NCBI GenBank assembly: GCA_002382325.1
Contig: DGAG01000013.1
Location: 1 to 43,362, forward strand
DNA length: 43,362 nucleotides
Source: Epsilonproteobacteria bacterium UBA4036
GTDB taxonomy: Bacteria; Campylobacterota; Campylobacteria; Campylobacterales; Arcobacteraceae
Direction of reading: 5' to 3'
A model generated the notes under the pieces. It saw only the letters and a program-made list of their open reading frames with translations, did no database searches and was not told where the DNA came from. Below are positions 33,801-42,968 of the stretch, in pieces. Position 1 is the stretch's first letter. Each line of letters begins with the position of its first letter. Both the position numbers and the translations under genes were made by a program.

Positions 33801-35020
33801 TACATTTTATTAATGTTTAGAATTGTACTATCTTGAAAATATAAACTTAGTTCATTTTCAATCGATATATTGTCTTTAACAACTGTCAATATTATAATGA
33901 CATTTTTATTATTAACAATTTCGTCAAGTTTGTAAATTCTTTTTTCATAAATACTTGTACCTACTTTATTGTTATCTCTATCAATAAATCCTAAAACTCT
34001 TTCTTTGATAAAATTACTATATTTGAGTATTAAATTTCCATATTGACCTGCTCCATAAATATATAAATCTAAATTATTACTTTTTAATTTTTCTTCAATT
34101 TGAGTTATTTTTATCATTAAAGATTTTAATTCTTCTACAGTTAACTTACTAAAATGAAAATTGAAATTATTATGATCAAACTTCTTATTAATAACAATAA
34201 ATTTTGGATGAAGTAATGGAAATTTTAAATTAGAGATTGTCATTTCTTGATATTTTTTGTTTGCTTTAGTTGTATGAGTTGCACCTTCACCAAACCCTAT
34301 GTTTTTTACTAAATTTTTAGAGGGCATAATATTTATTGAATTATTTATAATTTTTGTATAAGTCCATTGATAATCCCAAGTATGAGTATTTTTATAAGCT
34401 TTTTTAAACATATTAATATAAAATTCTTTTATACTTTCTTCTCCAAAAAAAAGATCATCCAATATGTTTTCTTCCATTGCCTTTGGAAAAGTTTCCATTT
34501 CTAATTCATATAAATTCCAAGCTCTTCTCCACGATGCCCATCCCCAAATACCACCTGTTCTACAAAAGTTATAGCTTGATTTATTTTCATCACCTTCTAC
34601 ATAAGTCATTCCAGCAATATGCATAATTCGTTCGTTATTCTTATATTTTTCTAATAATTCATCGCAATATCTAAAAAAATCAATACTTGGCAATATATCA
34701 TCTTCTAAAATTATTCCTTGTTCTTCATTTTTAAAAAACCAAGTTATTGCATTACTTACTGCTTTTTGACATCCAAAATTTTTTTCATTAAAAAGAGTTT
34801 CTACCTTACACTCCCAATCAATGTCTTTTATAATAAAATCTCTAATTTCATTAACTTGTTCCTGTTCCGTTGGATTGTTATCTCTTGAACCATCTGAAGA
34901 AATATAAAGTTTACTAGGTTTGACTTTTTTAATTTCCTCAAATACTTTCTTTGTAGTATTTATTCGTTTAAATACTATTAATAAAATTGGATTTGTAACT
35001 TCATAAGTTTTCTCTAACAT
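33800..35020 (-). CDS. GT-A glycosyltransferase with C-terminal Rossmann-like module
   Basis: A 406-residue protein. The first ~290 residues are a nucleotide-diphospho-sugar transferase of GT2/GNT-I-like type: PILLIVFKRINTTKKVFEEI, LYISSDGSRDN, the metal-binding ILEDDILPS and GGIWGWASWRRAW. The last 90 residues (from LDLYIYGAGQYGNLIL) are the recurrent Rossmann-like module, here with GAG-x2-G and FIDRDNNKVG. Such glycosyltransferases transfer hexoses or amino sugars in surface-glycan clusters; the donor cannot be told. It follows the GSCFA-domain gene after 10 bp and overlaps the kinase gene by one base. Confidence 0.8.
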   Translation of the reverse strand: MLEKTYEVTNPILLIVFKRINTTKKVFEEIKKVKPSKLYISSDGSRDNNPTEQEQVNEIRDFIIKDIDWECKVETLFNEKNFGCQKAVSNAITWFFKNEEQGIILEDDILPSIDFFRYCDELLEKYKNNERIMHIAGMTYVEGDENKSSYNFCRTGGIWGWASWRRAWNLYELEMETFPKAMEENILDDLFFGEESIKEFYINMFKKAYKNTHTWDYQWTYTKIINNSINIMPSKNLVKNIGFGEGATHTTKANKKYQEMTISNLKFPLLHPKFIVINKKFDHNNFNFHFSKLTVEELKSLMIKITQIEEKLKSNNLDLYIYGAGQYGNLILKYSNFIKERVLGFIDRDNNKVGTSIYEKRIYKLDEIVNNKNVIIILTVVKDNISIENELSLYFQDSTILNINKM

Positions 35021-35030
35021 TTTTTCTCTT

Positions 35031-36533
35031 TCATAAAATATTTATTATTTCAATATTTTTGGTCATTACCAACTCAGAGTATACTTTTCTATTATCATTC
35101 AGCAGTGTTAAAATTATAATTGAATCATGTATAACAGAGTCTGTAGGTGAAATAATTTTTACTCCATAAAGATATGTTCCTATTTTTTTGGGTTCAGAAT
35201 CTATTATTCCTTTAATATTGGGCATAAGTAATTTACTTTTTTCTAATAAAATTTTAGCTATTTCTCCTGCTCCATAAATATAAATTGATTTATTTTTATT
35301 ATACAGATTTGGAGAATCTATTATTTTTAATACTTTATTGATTAAAATCTCTTTATTCTTGCTAATTTGTTTAAAGTTACTATTATATAAAAGTTTCTCA
35401 ACAATTTTCTCTTGTTTATATTCAGATAAGATTCTATATAAGTGATTGATTATATGTAAAGCTTTTGTTTTAACTAAAAGTTCAGATATTGGAGATATTA
35501 ATTCTTTGATATCGTTAGATATATTAAAAGTGTTTTTAAAATGCTCCAGTTTTCTTTTTAATTTTTCTTTTATTATGATTTCTTTACGATAAAAACTTAA
35601 AACTTTTTTCACATCCTCTGAGCAATAAGTATTTAAGAATTTGTTTATTACATAATTTGATGTTTTCGGAAAGTTTACGTGCAATAAGTCATCTATATCT
35701 GATGAAAATGTTTCAAATTGCCTTAATTCATCGATTACAATATCATATGAAGGGAAATAAATAATTTCATGTTCTTTTAATTTTTTTATTGTAGTGTCTA
35801 TTGCAATTCTTAATTTTGCCTTGTCTAAATTATTTTTTACAATCCAATGGTCTGTATTTTGCTGTCCTATTGATTCAGAATATATAGTATCTTTATTTTC
35901 TAAAGCAGTTTCCCAGTTATACCTTTGAGGAGATACAGTCAAGAAAAAAGTAAAATTTTTATTTAATAACCTCATGATTGTATATATTTCCATTAGTTCA
36001 ATAGTGATTTCCTCAGTAGAAGAATACTTTATTGTATACTCAGATTTTAATATTCCAGATACTTTATTTACAAGTCTTCCATCATTTAGTTGAATATAAG
36101 TAGCATTACCTAAAGTTAAAAATATTAAATTAGCTTGTTGTATATTCTTTATAATTTTATTATCATATATTTCAGCTTTTTGAATTAGTTCATTTATATT
36201 TTTATCTTTTAAATTATAATGATATAAAGAAACATATAACCCAGATCCGTCATTAAGTAAATAAAAGTCATCTTTTGTATATTTAGGAACAAAATTATTT
36301 TGAGACCATTTTTTTAGAAGTGCGTGTAATGATTTGGCTGTATAATGAAAATTTCCATGTGTACAATAAAATGAGTTTAATCCTATCTTTACAAACGTAT
36401 TATGAATATGTTGAGCAAAGCATGAACCAAAAGTAATTATATGTGTATCAAAACTTGTTATTAAAGATTTCTTTTCTATTTTAATATTAATATTATTGGT
36501 ATTGGTGAATTCTCCAGGGACTAAAGATTCCAT
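35031..36533 (-). CDS. GSCFA-domain protein with C-terminal Rossmann-like module
   Basis: A 500-residue protein with an N-terminal GSCFA domain, named for the motif seen here as FGSCFAQ (35-41), followed by FYCTHGNFHYTAKSLH, IFLTLGNA, FFLTVSPQRYNW and YFPSYDIVIDELR. GSCFA proteins are related to SGNH-type hydrolases or acyltransferases, so O-acylation or deacylation of a glycan is possible. Residues about 415-500 (KSIYIYGAGEIAKILL) are the same Rossmann-like module as in five other proteins. Function unproven. The gene lies one base after the FkbM methyltransferase gene, has no signal peptide, and is strongly AT-rich. Confidence 0.75.
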   Translation of the reverse strand: MESLVPGEFTNTNNINIKIEKKSLITSFDTHIITFGSCFAQHIHNTFVKIGLNSFYCTHGNFHYTAKSLHALLKKWSQNNFVPKYTKDDFYLLNDGSGLYVSLYHYNLKDKNINELIQKAEIYDNKIIKNIQQANLIFLTLGNATYIQLNDGRLVNKVSGILKSEYTIKYSSTEEITIELMEIYTIMRLLNKNFTFFLTVSPQRYNWETALENKDTIYSESIGQQNTDHWIVKNNLDKAKLRIAIDTTIKKLKEHEIIYFPSYDIVIDELRQFETFSSDIDDLLHVNFPKTSNYVINKFLNTYCSEDVKKVLSFYRKEIIIKEKLKRKLEHFKNTFNISNDIKELISPISELLVKTKALHIINHLYRILSEYKQEKIVEKLLYNSNFKQISKNKEILINKVLKIIDSPNLYNKNKSIYIYGAGEIAKILLEKSKLLMPNIKGIIDSEPKKIGTYLYGVKIISPTDSVIHDSIIILTLLNDNRKVYSELVMTKNIEIINIL

Positions 36534-36534
36534 C

Positions 36535-37365
36535 TTATTTAAACTCTCGTTTTAGTAAAGCAACAAAATTCTGATATGCATAAATTTCATCAATTAAGGG
36601 ATTATATTTACAACTTACTCTATAAATTTCACCCCCTGGCAATATTCGGAAGAAATCATAATCTTTAAGATAATTATAAAAATCTTTAAACATTGTTTTA
36701 CTAATAGTATTCATTGAGTTAAATTCAAATAATATTGATAAAACTTTATGTTTTTGAAGTAATTCTTCTGCCCCTTTTAGTACCTCTAATTCATGTCCTT
36801 CTGTATCTATTTTTAAAAGATGAATAATAGGTATTTGTAAATCTATTATATTGTCAAGTGTGGTGACTTTTACTTTTGTTGCAATAGCTTTACTTTTATG
36901 AATATTTGTTATTACTTCTTCATAAAGAGTTGCATGTTGTGAACCATCATATTGTTCATGGTCATATAAATACATTGTTGTTTCTTCTTTTCCTATAGCA
37001 ATATTATATGATTGAAAATTTTCTAAGTTAACGTCTATTAAATTTAATTGTAATTTTTTATATGTATTAGGATGAGGCTCAAAAGCAATAATTTTTGCAG
37101 TTCTAAAATTTTCTAAAATAAATTTAGAATAATCGCCAACATGAGCCCCTACATCAATTATAAATGGGTTTTTTATATTTTGAAGATAATTTCTAATCCA
37201 ATCTTTTTCACCTGATAAATAATCTGTTCTCCAGTTTAATATACCCAATCCTCTTAAAGATAAATTAAATAAAAAAAGATTCCATTTAACAAAAGTCTTT
37301 TTTGCAAATAAATTTGCATAAATCATATATATTTTTTCTTTATTTAACATATATATTTTTTTCAT
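36535..37365 (-). CDS. FkbM-family methyltransferase
   Basis: A SAM-dependent O-methyltransferase of the FkbM family (276 residues from the first ATG). FIIDVGAHVGDYSKFILE is the SAM motif, IIAFEPHPNTYKKLQLN the acidic loop, and LLKIDTEGHELEVLKGAEE the family's diagnostic segment. FkbM proteins methylate hydroxyl groups of polyketides and, often in Gram-negatives, of sugars. The start is uncertain: the ATGs at 37365 and 37350 overlap the end of the upstream gene, and 37326 lies after it; none has a good ribosome binding site. The target is presumably a sugar of the flagellar or surface glycan. Confidence 0.85.
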   Translation of the reverse strand: MKKIYMLNKEKIYMIYANLFAKKTFVKWNLFLFNLSLRGLGILNWRTDYLSGEKDWIRNYLQNIKNPFIIDVGAHVGDYSKFILENFRTAKIIAFEPHPNTYKKLQLNLIDVNLENFQSYNIAIGKEETTMYLYDHEQYDGSQHATLYEEVITNIHKSKAIATKVKVTTLDNIIDLQIPIIHLLKIDTEGHELEVLKGAEELLQKHKVLSILFEFNSMNTISKTMFKDFYNYLKDYDFFRILPGGEIYRVSCKYNPLIDEIYAYQNFVALLKREFK

Positions 37366-38863
37366 ATAAAAGATTCATTGTCTTATTTGTTTGAAGAAAA
37401 TATTCTTTAAATTCTTTATTTTCTAATGTTAATCTTATTCTTTTTGTATACAAAGAGATATATAAATCACTTTTTTTAACACAGAATTGCTTATTATCAA
37501 AAAATTTATTAAAAATTATACAAAAAAATGAATTCTCGGATTGTTCAAGTTCAGATACACTTACTTTGAATAACTCATAATTCTGAAAAAATAATTCATA
37601 ATAGTTTTTATAAAGCTTTTCATATTGTTCAATAGTGTATTTAATTGAAAAATCAAGATAAATGCAAGATGTAAAAAAGGATATTTTAGTTCTTAATTTC
37701 ATCTCAGATTCATTTCCGGTTAAAAGGAATACAGAAATTTTTTGAAAAACTTGAGATATTTGGGTTAAAAATATTAATTCTAAATTCTGAAAATTAAAAA
37801 TATTTTCAATAATCTTTAAATGAGATTGTTTTAAATAAAAAATATTTAAAACAATCTCAGGAAATTTAATGGCCAATTCATTTATATATCTTACAAACTC
37901 TTCATCTGCGAGATTTTCACTAGTAGCTAAAAAACCAATACCATTCGGACAATACATATTTTTGACTTTCTCTTCATCAACTCTTCCAAGTGAATTCATA
38001 AACACAAACTCATTGTATCTTTCGTCCTCTTTAAACATTTGTGATACAACGGAAGTCTCAAATAAAATAGGAGTTACTGTATCTACAACCATTTCAGCCA
38101 TATCTTTTTTCTTTTTGGCTTTTCGTGTAAGTTCTACCATAAAGAGATTTTCTTTGATGGCTTGAATATTTTTAACTTTTTTATAATACTCTTCATTAAT
38201 TGTAAATCGAAACTCTTCAATAACATTGTGCACATAAATTTCACTGTTTTTAATAATTTCTTCAACACTTGAAGGATTGATAAAATTTTTATTTTTGATT
38301 TGATTGAAAATTTTCGTGGCTTGATTTTTTTGGTGTTCATTAAAGTAAACAATACTCAAGCTTAACTCTTTGTATTTTTTAGACATTTCAAGGATAAACT
38401 CAATAAATGCTTCATCACCTAAATTCTCTTCAATGGCTATAAAACTTAAGGCATTTTTAGTATAGCCATTTTCCAGTGCATGATATTGTATCGGTTGATG
38501 TAAACTCTCAATAAACATCGCTTGATTATACAAGGGACTGAACTTGTCAATGGTATGAGTAGGAGAGTGTAGAAGTTGTTTTCCTTCTTGTGTTTTAAAC
38601 TCCAATTTGTGTTTTTGTCCAATATATTTTTTGGGCAATTCGTAAGTAAAACAAAATCCATTGGTATCAAATACTTCGTATTTTTCTTCTATGTCACGGA
38701 TTTTTTCATTGGCAAGCAGTGTAGCAACTTTTTCTTCATCAATAAATACATCAACACTTTGCTGAGCGGTATCATAAATTCTTTTACAAAAACCTGTAAA
38801 AGTAATATAACTTTCGCTTTCAACTGCACCGTATATTTTCGACTCTCTTTGAAGTGAAGACAT
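37340..38863 (-). CDS. Unknown protein with duplicated domain, first gene of the long operon
   Basis: I do not recognise this 507-residue protein. Residues 1-100 are beta-rich (YITFTGFCKRIYD, DVFIDEEKVATLL, FCFTYELPKK) and may form a small sandwich domain. Two related segments follow: residues 137-193 and 308-360 share the pattern F-x-A-x2-ENL-x-DE-x-F, a helix, then L-x-I-x-Y and an IFN, so the protein has an internal duplication of an alpha/beta unit. No signal peptide or membrane segment. A clear ribosome binding site (AGAGGAA, 7 bases before ATG) and a 93-bp upstream gap suggest it heads the 20-gene operon. It lies next to the Maf genes. An acceptor-binding or accessory role in glycosylation is a guess. 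Confidence 0.75.
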   Translation of the reverse strand: MSSLQRESKIYGAVESESYITFTGFCKRIYDTAQQSVDVFIDEEKVATLLANEKIRDIEEKYEVFDTNGFCFTYELPKKYIGQKHKLEFKTQEGKQLLHSPTHTIDKFSPLYNQAMFIESLHQPIQYHALENGYTKNALSFIAIEENLGDEAFIEFILEMSKKYKELSLSIVYFNEHQKNQATKIFNQIKNKNFINPSSVEEIIKNSEIYVHNVIEEFRFTINEEYYKKVKNIQAIKENLFMVELTRKAKKKKDMAEMVVDTVTPILFETSVVSQMFKEDERYNEFVFMNSLGRVDEEKVKNMYCPNGIGFLATSENLADEEFVRYINELAIKFPEIVLNIFYLKQSHLKIIENIFNFQNLELIFLTQISQVFQKISVFLLTGNESEMKLRTKISFFTSCIYLDFSIKYTIEQYEKLYKNYYELFFQNYELFKVSVSELEQSENSFFCIIFNKFFDNKQFCVKKSDLYISLYTKRIRLTLENKEFKEYFLQTNKTMNLLYEKNIYVK

Positions 38864-38956
38864 AGAGTATTCCTCTTTTAATTAATTCATTGATTTTATG
38901 ATAAATCAACTTAAAATCAAATTACAGTTTTATTTAATTTAAAGAATTGGATAATA
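38864..38956 (-). promoter_or_regulatory. Candidate promoter region of the 20-gene minus-strand operon
   Basis: This is the largest gap upstream of the long minus-strand operon. It is very AT-rich. On the minus strand TTGATT and CATAAA-like elements could be promoter boxes, but the match is weak. An A/T-rich inverted repeat (38890-38909, arms TTGATTT and AAATCAA) lies here. Read-through from the maf gene upstream cannot be excluded. Confidence 0.3.
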
Positions 38957-40813
38957 TTAAAGTTGATATGAAGTTTCCAACTCTTTTACAACTTCCCTAT
39001 ATTGAAAATACTCCAATTCTTCTGCTTTTACTCTATTTTTACCTCTGCTGTATGGGGTGATTAAATTAAAAAATTTCTCCAAAATTTGAAGTGACAAGGA
39101 GTTTTTATACGTTCTTTGAAGTTTCAAAAACTCTTGGGTTGTTTTTGAAGAACCGATGCGTTGAAGTTTTTTAATAATTTTTTGTTCTTGTTTGATATCG
39201 TTAATATCTCTTTGAGTTAAGTTTTTACTGGATTGTTCAATCAATTGCGCTTTTACTCTCTTATGAAGATCAGCTTTATTTAAAAAATGAAAAGAATCCC
39301 AAACCATACTCTCTTTTTTCAAAGGTATCGTATGATAAAAATAGGCTCCATTGGAAAGATTATAAATCGTTACATCTGAAGATTTTTGTGCCGTTATTTG
39401 AGCAATGGAATCAATCATTTGCTTATATTGCATAAAAGTATGAACCTCATCTTCAAAATTTCCCTTGACTTTGATTAAATCGGTTTTTGTCTTTAACCCA
39501 CTATTTTGTAACACGTTGCTTTCTTGAAGTGCGACGGTACTATTTTTATAAATGCCATCATGTGTTTTGCCGGTTTTAGAGACACTTGCATCAAATCCAA
39601 GCATATAAATCTCTTTTGCTCCAAATCGTAAAAGAAAATCTAAACCCACATCGCCTACTGTAACTCCGGTAAAATACCCTGTGTTTTCAAACACTTCAAG
39701 GTTGTCTGGCATATAAAAACTGTTTTGTGGATTGAATTTTTGTGCCACGTCCAAATCGGTTTTGGTTGAAGCAACAATAAGTGAATGGTGATAATATTTT
39801 TCATTGACATCAAATTGTCGAATAACTTGCTTATACTGCCCATCGACACTTAAAATAATATCAGGAACAATATCTAAAAGCTCTAAGCGTCTTAAACATG
39901 CTGCTGCACACACAATAATAAAGGCATCTTGATGCAAATAGACCCACTCAATATTGGAAGCCAAACTAGGACCTGCGCCTAAAAATAAAATGGGAGCATT
40001 CAATACTTGATGACTCTTTTTACAGTTTAAAATTCCAAACAGTGAATGTTGTTTGTAAAAAAATGCTCGTTTTAAACTGATAAGATATTCCGAAAAAGGA
40101 TAATTATAGGGGTCATGATCAATACACGCTTTTGTAACCGCATCAATCAAACCTAAACTGTTTTCATGGGAAACTTCAAATCCTATTCGATGATTGTATT
40201 CCGTTTTGTATTTTAAAAATTGTTTGATACTATCATTGAGAGAATTTTCATCCTCATTAATACAAAAAAACAAAGTTGCACCACAATTAAGAGCTTCATA
40301 ATCGGTTAAAAAAAGAGAAAGCCTAAAAATTTCAATGTTTTGTTCAAGTATCAAATAGACGTTTGAATGCAACACATTGGCTAAATCATTTAAATGCACG
40401 CCTAAAAGTGTTCCTAAAAAAACAAACTTTTCAAAGCCATTACTTTTTTGTTCTTGGAACAGTTGCAGATATTCATTGATATACTCAAAGGCATTTATGC
40501 TATTTCTATAACAAACTGCTTTTTTGATTTCTGAAGTTTTCAAAAGATTAAAAGAGGGTTTTTGATCAATATTTTTACATCGATGTAAAGCATCAAAAAA
40601 AGGATTACACCGATAATAATGTTTTCCCTTGGAATCAACGAGTTCAAAATGGTTATCAATAAACTCTAAAAAATAGTTCTCCCTTTTTAAAGATTCAAAT
40701 GCTTTGATTTTCTGTAAAAGAGCAGGATAATGTTTGGTTAGAAACTGAATATTTTTAAAATAAAGTTGAGCTACCGTGTCATAAAGGGCTTCTAATTCTT
40801 GATTTTTATTCAT
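38957..40813 (-). CDS. Motility accessory factor (Maf), flagellin glycosyltransferase
   Basis: A Maf/DUF115 protein (MAF_flag10 family), a cytoplasmic glycosyltransferase thought to attach nonulosonic acids such as Pse to Ser/Thr of flagellin before export. Conserved elements: FLGTLLGVHLNDLA, LEQNIEIFRLSLF, FLGAGPSLASNIEW and DIVPDIILSVDGQ, then IYMLGFDASVS. I start it at ATG 40813 (MNKNQELEALYD, 618 residues), the position matching the second Maf; the ATG at 40876 would run through the divergent gene's start and add an unlike 21-residue segment. It is about 70 residues shorter than its divergent partner. The sugar it transfers is not certain. Confidence 0.9.
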   Translation of the reverse strand: MNKNQELEALYDTVAQLYFKNIQFLTKHYPALLQKIKAFESLKRENYFLEFIDNHFELVDSKGKHYYRCNPFFDALHRCKNIDQKPSFNLLKTSEIKKAVCYRNSINAFEYINEYLQLFQEQKSNGFEKFVFLGTLLGVHLNDLANVLHSNVYLILEQNIEIFRLSLFLTDYEALNCGATLFFCINEDENSLNDSIKQFLKYKTEYNHRIGFEVSHENSLGLIDAVTKACIDHDPYNYPFSEYLISLKRAFFYKQHSLFGILNCKKSHQVLNAPILFLGAGPSLASNIEWVYLHQDAFIIVCAAACLRRLELLDIVPDIILSVDGQYKQVIRQFDVNEKYYHHSLIVASTKTDLDVAQKFNPQNSFYMPDNLEVFENTGYFTGVTVGDVGLDFLLRFGAKEIYMLGFDASVSKTGKTHDGIYKNSTVALQESNVLQNSGLKTKTDLIKVKGNFEDEVHTFMQYKQMIDSIAQITAQKSSDVTIYNLSNGAYFYHTIPLKKESMVWDSFHFLNKADLHKRVKAQLIEQSSKNLTQRDINDIKQEQKIIKKLQRIGSSKTTQEFLKLQRTYKNSLSLQILEKFFNLITPYSRGKNRVKAEELEYFQYREVVKELETSYQL

Positions 40814-40820
40814 GTCGTAG

Positions 40821-40855
40821 TATAATATTTCAAATATTAAAACAAGGTTTATTCT
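40821..40855 (+). promoter_or_regulatory. Divergent promoter region of the two maf genes
   Basis: Only 42 bp separate the two maf start codons. On the plus strand TATAAT (40821-40826) is a perfect -10 box about 30 bp before the second maf ATG, followed by AAGG as ribosome binding site. On the minus strand the same bases give ATTATA very close to the first maf ATG, so its own promoter may lie inside the other gene or give a nearly leaderless transcript. Confidence 0.45.
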
Positions 40856-42913
40856 ATGTCCATAGAGAATGCACAAGAACAGTTACAAAATGCACTTATT
40901 ACCACTTTTTTAGCCAATTTATCTTTTTTAAATGAGTATGATAATCGTTTGTATCAAAGAGTTGATGCCCTCTCTCAAGCAATTAACAGTGGCGTTTTTA
41001 AAGAGAATTACTCCTTAGAATTTTTAGAAAAAGATGGGGACTTTGATATTTATGACCACAAAAACAAATCCTATCTTTACGAGAAAAAACCCAGAAAATA
41101 CAATCGAACAGCCTTTAATAAAATCGATTTTACTTCCAAAGGAAGTTTTTCTATTTTAGACCCACAAATTTTTCAAGGCAAACACTTTAACAGCATTTTT
41201 GATGAAGTTGAATATTTTTGTGATTTTGATTATTCCAATAAACTTCTTGTCAATGATATATTTGAGTATTTTAATGTTTTTAATAATACCATCGGTGACT
41301 ACAAATTTAAAAAATACAAATATATCGATAAATTTATGTTTATAGGCACACTATTAGGACGGCATATTCCACTGATTTTAGAAAAAACCAATGCCAAAGA
41401 CTTTTTTGTTTGTGAACAAAATCTCGAACTTTTTAGGCTTTCACTCTTTGTTGTTGACTACAGCAATTTAGCAAGAGAGGGAAAAACGGTTGTTTTTTCT
41501 ATTATGGAGGATTCTCATATTTTAGATGAACAACTTGAACGTTTTTTAACCCATAAACCCTACGAAAATTACAACATAAAATATTTTACAACCGATTACA
41601 ATATTGAAGAGTACTTCAATCATATTTTAACTTCAATTTTAGCTCATAAAAGTACCTCTTTTAATTATCATATGATGCTAGAAAATATTTGGAAAAACAT
41701 AGCAACACGCATCAATAAATACCCCGTTTTGCAATTTAAATCAGAGTATGATGATTCTTTTACTCAAACGCCTGTTCTTTTTTTAGCAGCGGGGCCTTCT
41801 TTGCATGAAAACATTCAATGGGTTAAAGAGAACAAAGACAAATTTATCCTTGTTGCCATTGGGGCAACCTACAAAACATTGGCAAAACATGGTATTATTC
41901 CTGATATTGTTACAACCTTAGACCCTCAATTTACTGTTTTAAATAAAAAACACTTTGATGATGCAAACATTCAATACATTCACAACAGTTTTATCTTTGC
42001 CTCAATGAATACCGATGGCAGAATATTAAAAAAATTCAATCCAGACAATCTCTTTTTATTTGAGATCAATAAACCTCTTCATTCGAGCAATATTTGTTAT
42101 AAAGGGTTTAGTGTCGGTGAAGTTTCAGCCAGTATTTTGTTGGGTTTAAAATTTAAAAATATCTACTATTTGGGATTGGATTTTGCCATTAATCAAAAAA
42201 CAGGGGATACTCATACTCACGGTTACTCCTCAAAAAGTTATGACGATGATTATAAAACCAGAAAACAACAAGAGCACTCCAACACTTTTACTTTTGATGA
42301 AGAGTTAATAGAAATTGAAGGAAACTTAGTACAAAAAGTCTATACCAATCGCCTTTTTGCTATGTCAGCTAATGCATTAAGCAGTAACATTACCATGCTT
42401 AAACTTTCCAATCAAAGCATTTACAATTTAAGCCCTCATGGTGCATTTATTCAAGGAACCATTCCCACTTCGATTCAAACGCTCGATACCGATCATTTCA
42501 CTTCTTTGGATAAAACGACACTCAAAGAAAAACTGGGTCTGTTTTTGCATAATATCTCAAAAACACAACTCTCTCAACAAGACCAAGAAGACTTACTTGA
42601 AGAACGGGCGTATTTAGAAGATTTAAAACGAAAGTTGTCTGAATGTAAAAACCATCCTTCAACAACGTTTGAAGAGTTTAATGCCAGAATTGAAGCATTA
42701 CTTCAACTTTTCTTTTTCCCTTCTGTGTATTGCAGTTTTGTTTTAGTTGTATTTATTCACTTCTTTAATGTTATGTTACAGTATATCTATTACTGTTTAA
42801 ATACTCAAAATTTACCCAAAGAGAAGGACAAACTGCAAAAAGCTGAAAATGTTTTTTTATCTCAATTGGATAAATTATTGGATAAATATACCTCATATTT
42901 AAAACAGATATAA
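40856..42913 (+). CDS. Motility accessory factor (Maf), flagellin glycosyltransferase
   Basis: A second Maf/DUF115 protein, 685 residues, divergent from the first. MFIGTLLGRHIPLILEK, CEQNLELFRLSLFV, FLAAGPSLHENIQWVK and GIIPDIVTTLDPQF match the first Maf at each conserved block, and YYLGLDFAINQKTGDTHTHG follows. After a charged linker (residues ~580-610) comes a hydrophobic stretch (LFFFPSVYCSFVLVVFIHFF) and then a charged helix to the end; the first Maf does not have a stretch of that hydrophobicity. It may anchor the protein to the membrane near the export gate or be a buried helix. It ends 3 bp before the terminator hairpin of the convergent flagellin. Confidence 0.92.
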   Translation: MSIENAQEQLQNALITTFLANLSFLNEYDNRLYQRVDALSQAINSGVFKENYSLEFLEKDGDFDIYDHKNKSYLYEKKPRKYNRTAFNKIDFTSKGSFSILDPQIFQGKHFNSIFDEVEYFCDFDYSNKLLVNDIFEYFNVFNNTIGDYKFKKYKYIDKFMFIGTLLGRHIPLILEKTNAKDFFVCEQNLELFRLSLFVVDYSNLAREGKTVVFSIMEDSHILDEQLERFLTHKPYENYNIKYFTTDYNIEEYFNHILTSILAHKSTSFNYHMMLENIWKNIATRINKYPVLQFKSEYDDSFTQTPVLFLAAGPSLHENIQWVKENKDKFILVAIGATYKTLAKHGIIPDIVTTLDPQFTVLNKKHFDDANIQYIHNSFIFASMNTDGRILKKFNPDNLFLFEINKPLHSSNICYKGFSVGEVSASILLGLKFKNIYYLGLDFAINQKTGDTHTHGYSSKSYDDDYKTRKQQEHSNTFTFDEELIEIEGNLVQKVYTNRLFAMSANALSSNITMLKLSNQSIYNLSPHGAFIQGTIPTSIQTLDTDHFTSLDKTTLKEKLGLFLHNISKTQLSQQDQEDLLEERAYLEDLKRKLSECKNHPSTTFEEFNARIEALLQLFFFPSVYCSFVLVVFIHFFNVMLQYIYYCLNTQNLPKEKDKLQKAENVFLSQLDKLLDKYTSYLKQI

Positions 42914-42915
42914 AA

Positions 42916-42946
42916 AAGCCTAAACCCTTTTGTGGGGTTTAGGCTT
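42916..42946 (-). terminator. Rho-independent terminator of the right flagellin
   Basis: The stem 42916-42927 with 42935-42946 is the same 12-bp hairpin as at 487-517, in inverted orientation. Read on the minus strand it is followed by six T. It directly follows the maf stop codon on the plus strand and may act there too. Confidence 0.88.
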
Positions 42947-42968
42947 AAAAAGAGAACGAAGTTAAAGA

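Noticed and set aside
40814..40876. Upstream ATG at 40876 as start of the first maf gene
   Set aside because: It would add 21 residues unlike Maf proteins and run through the divergent promoter into the other maf gene; the ATG at 40813 aligns with the partner.
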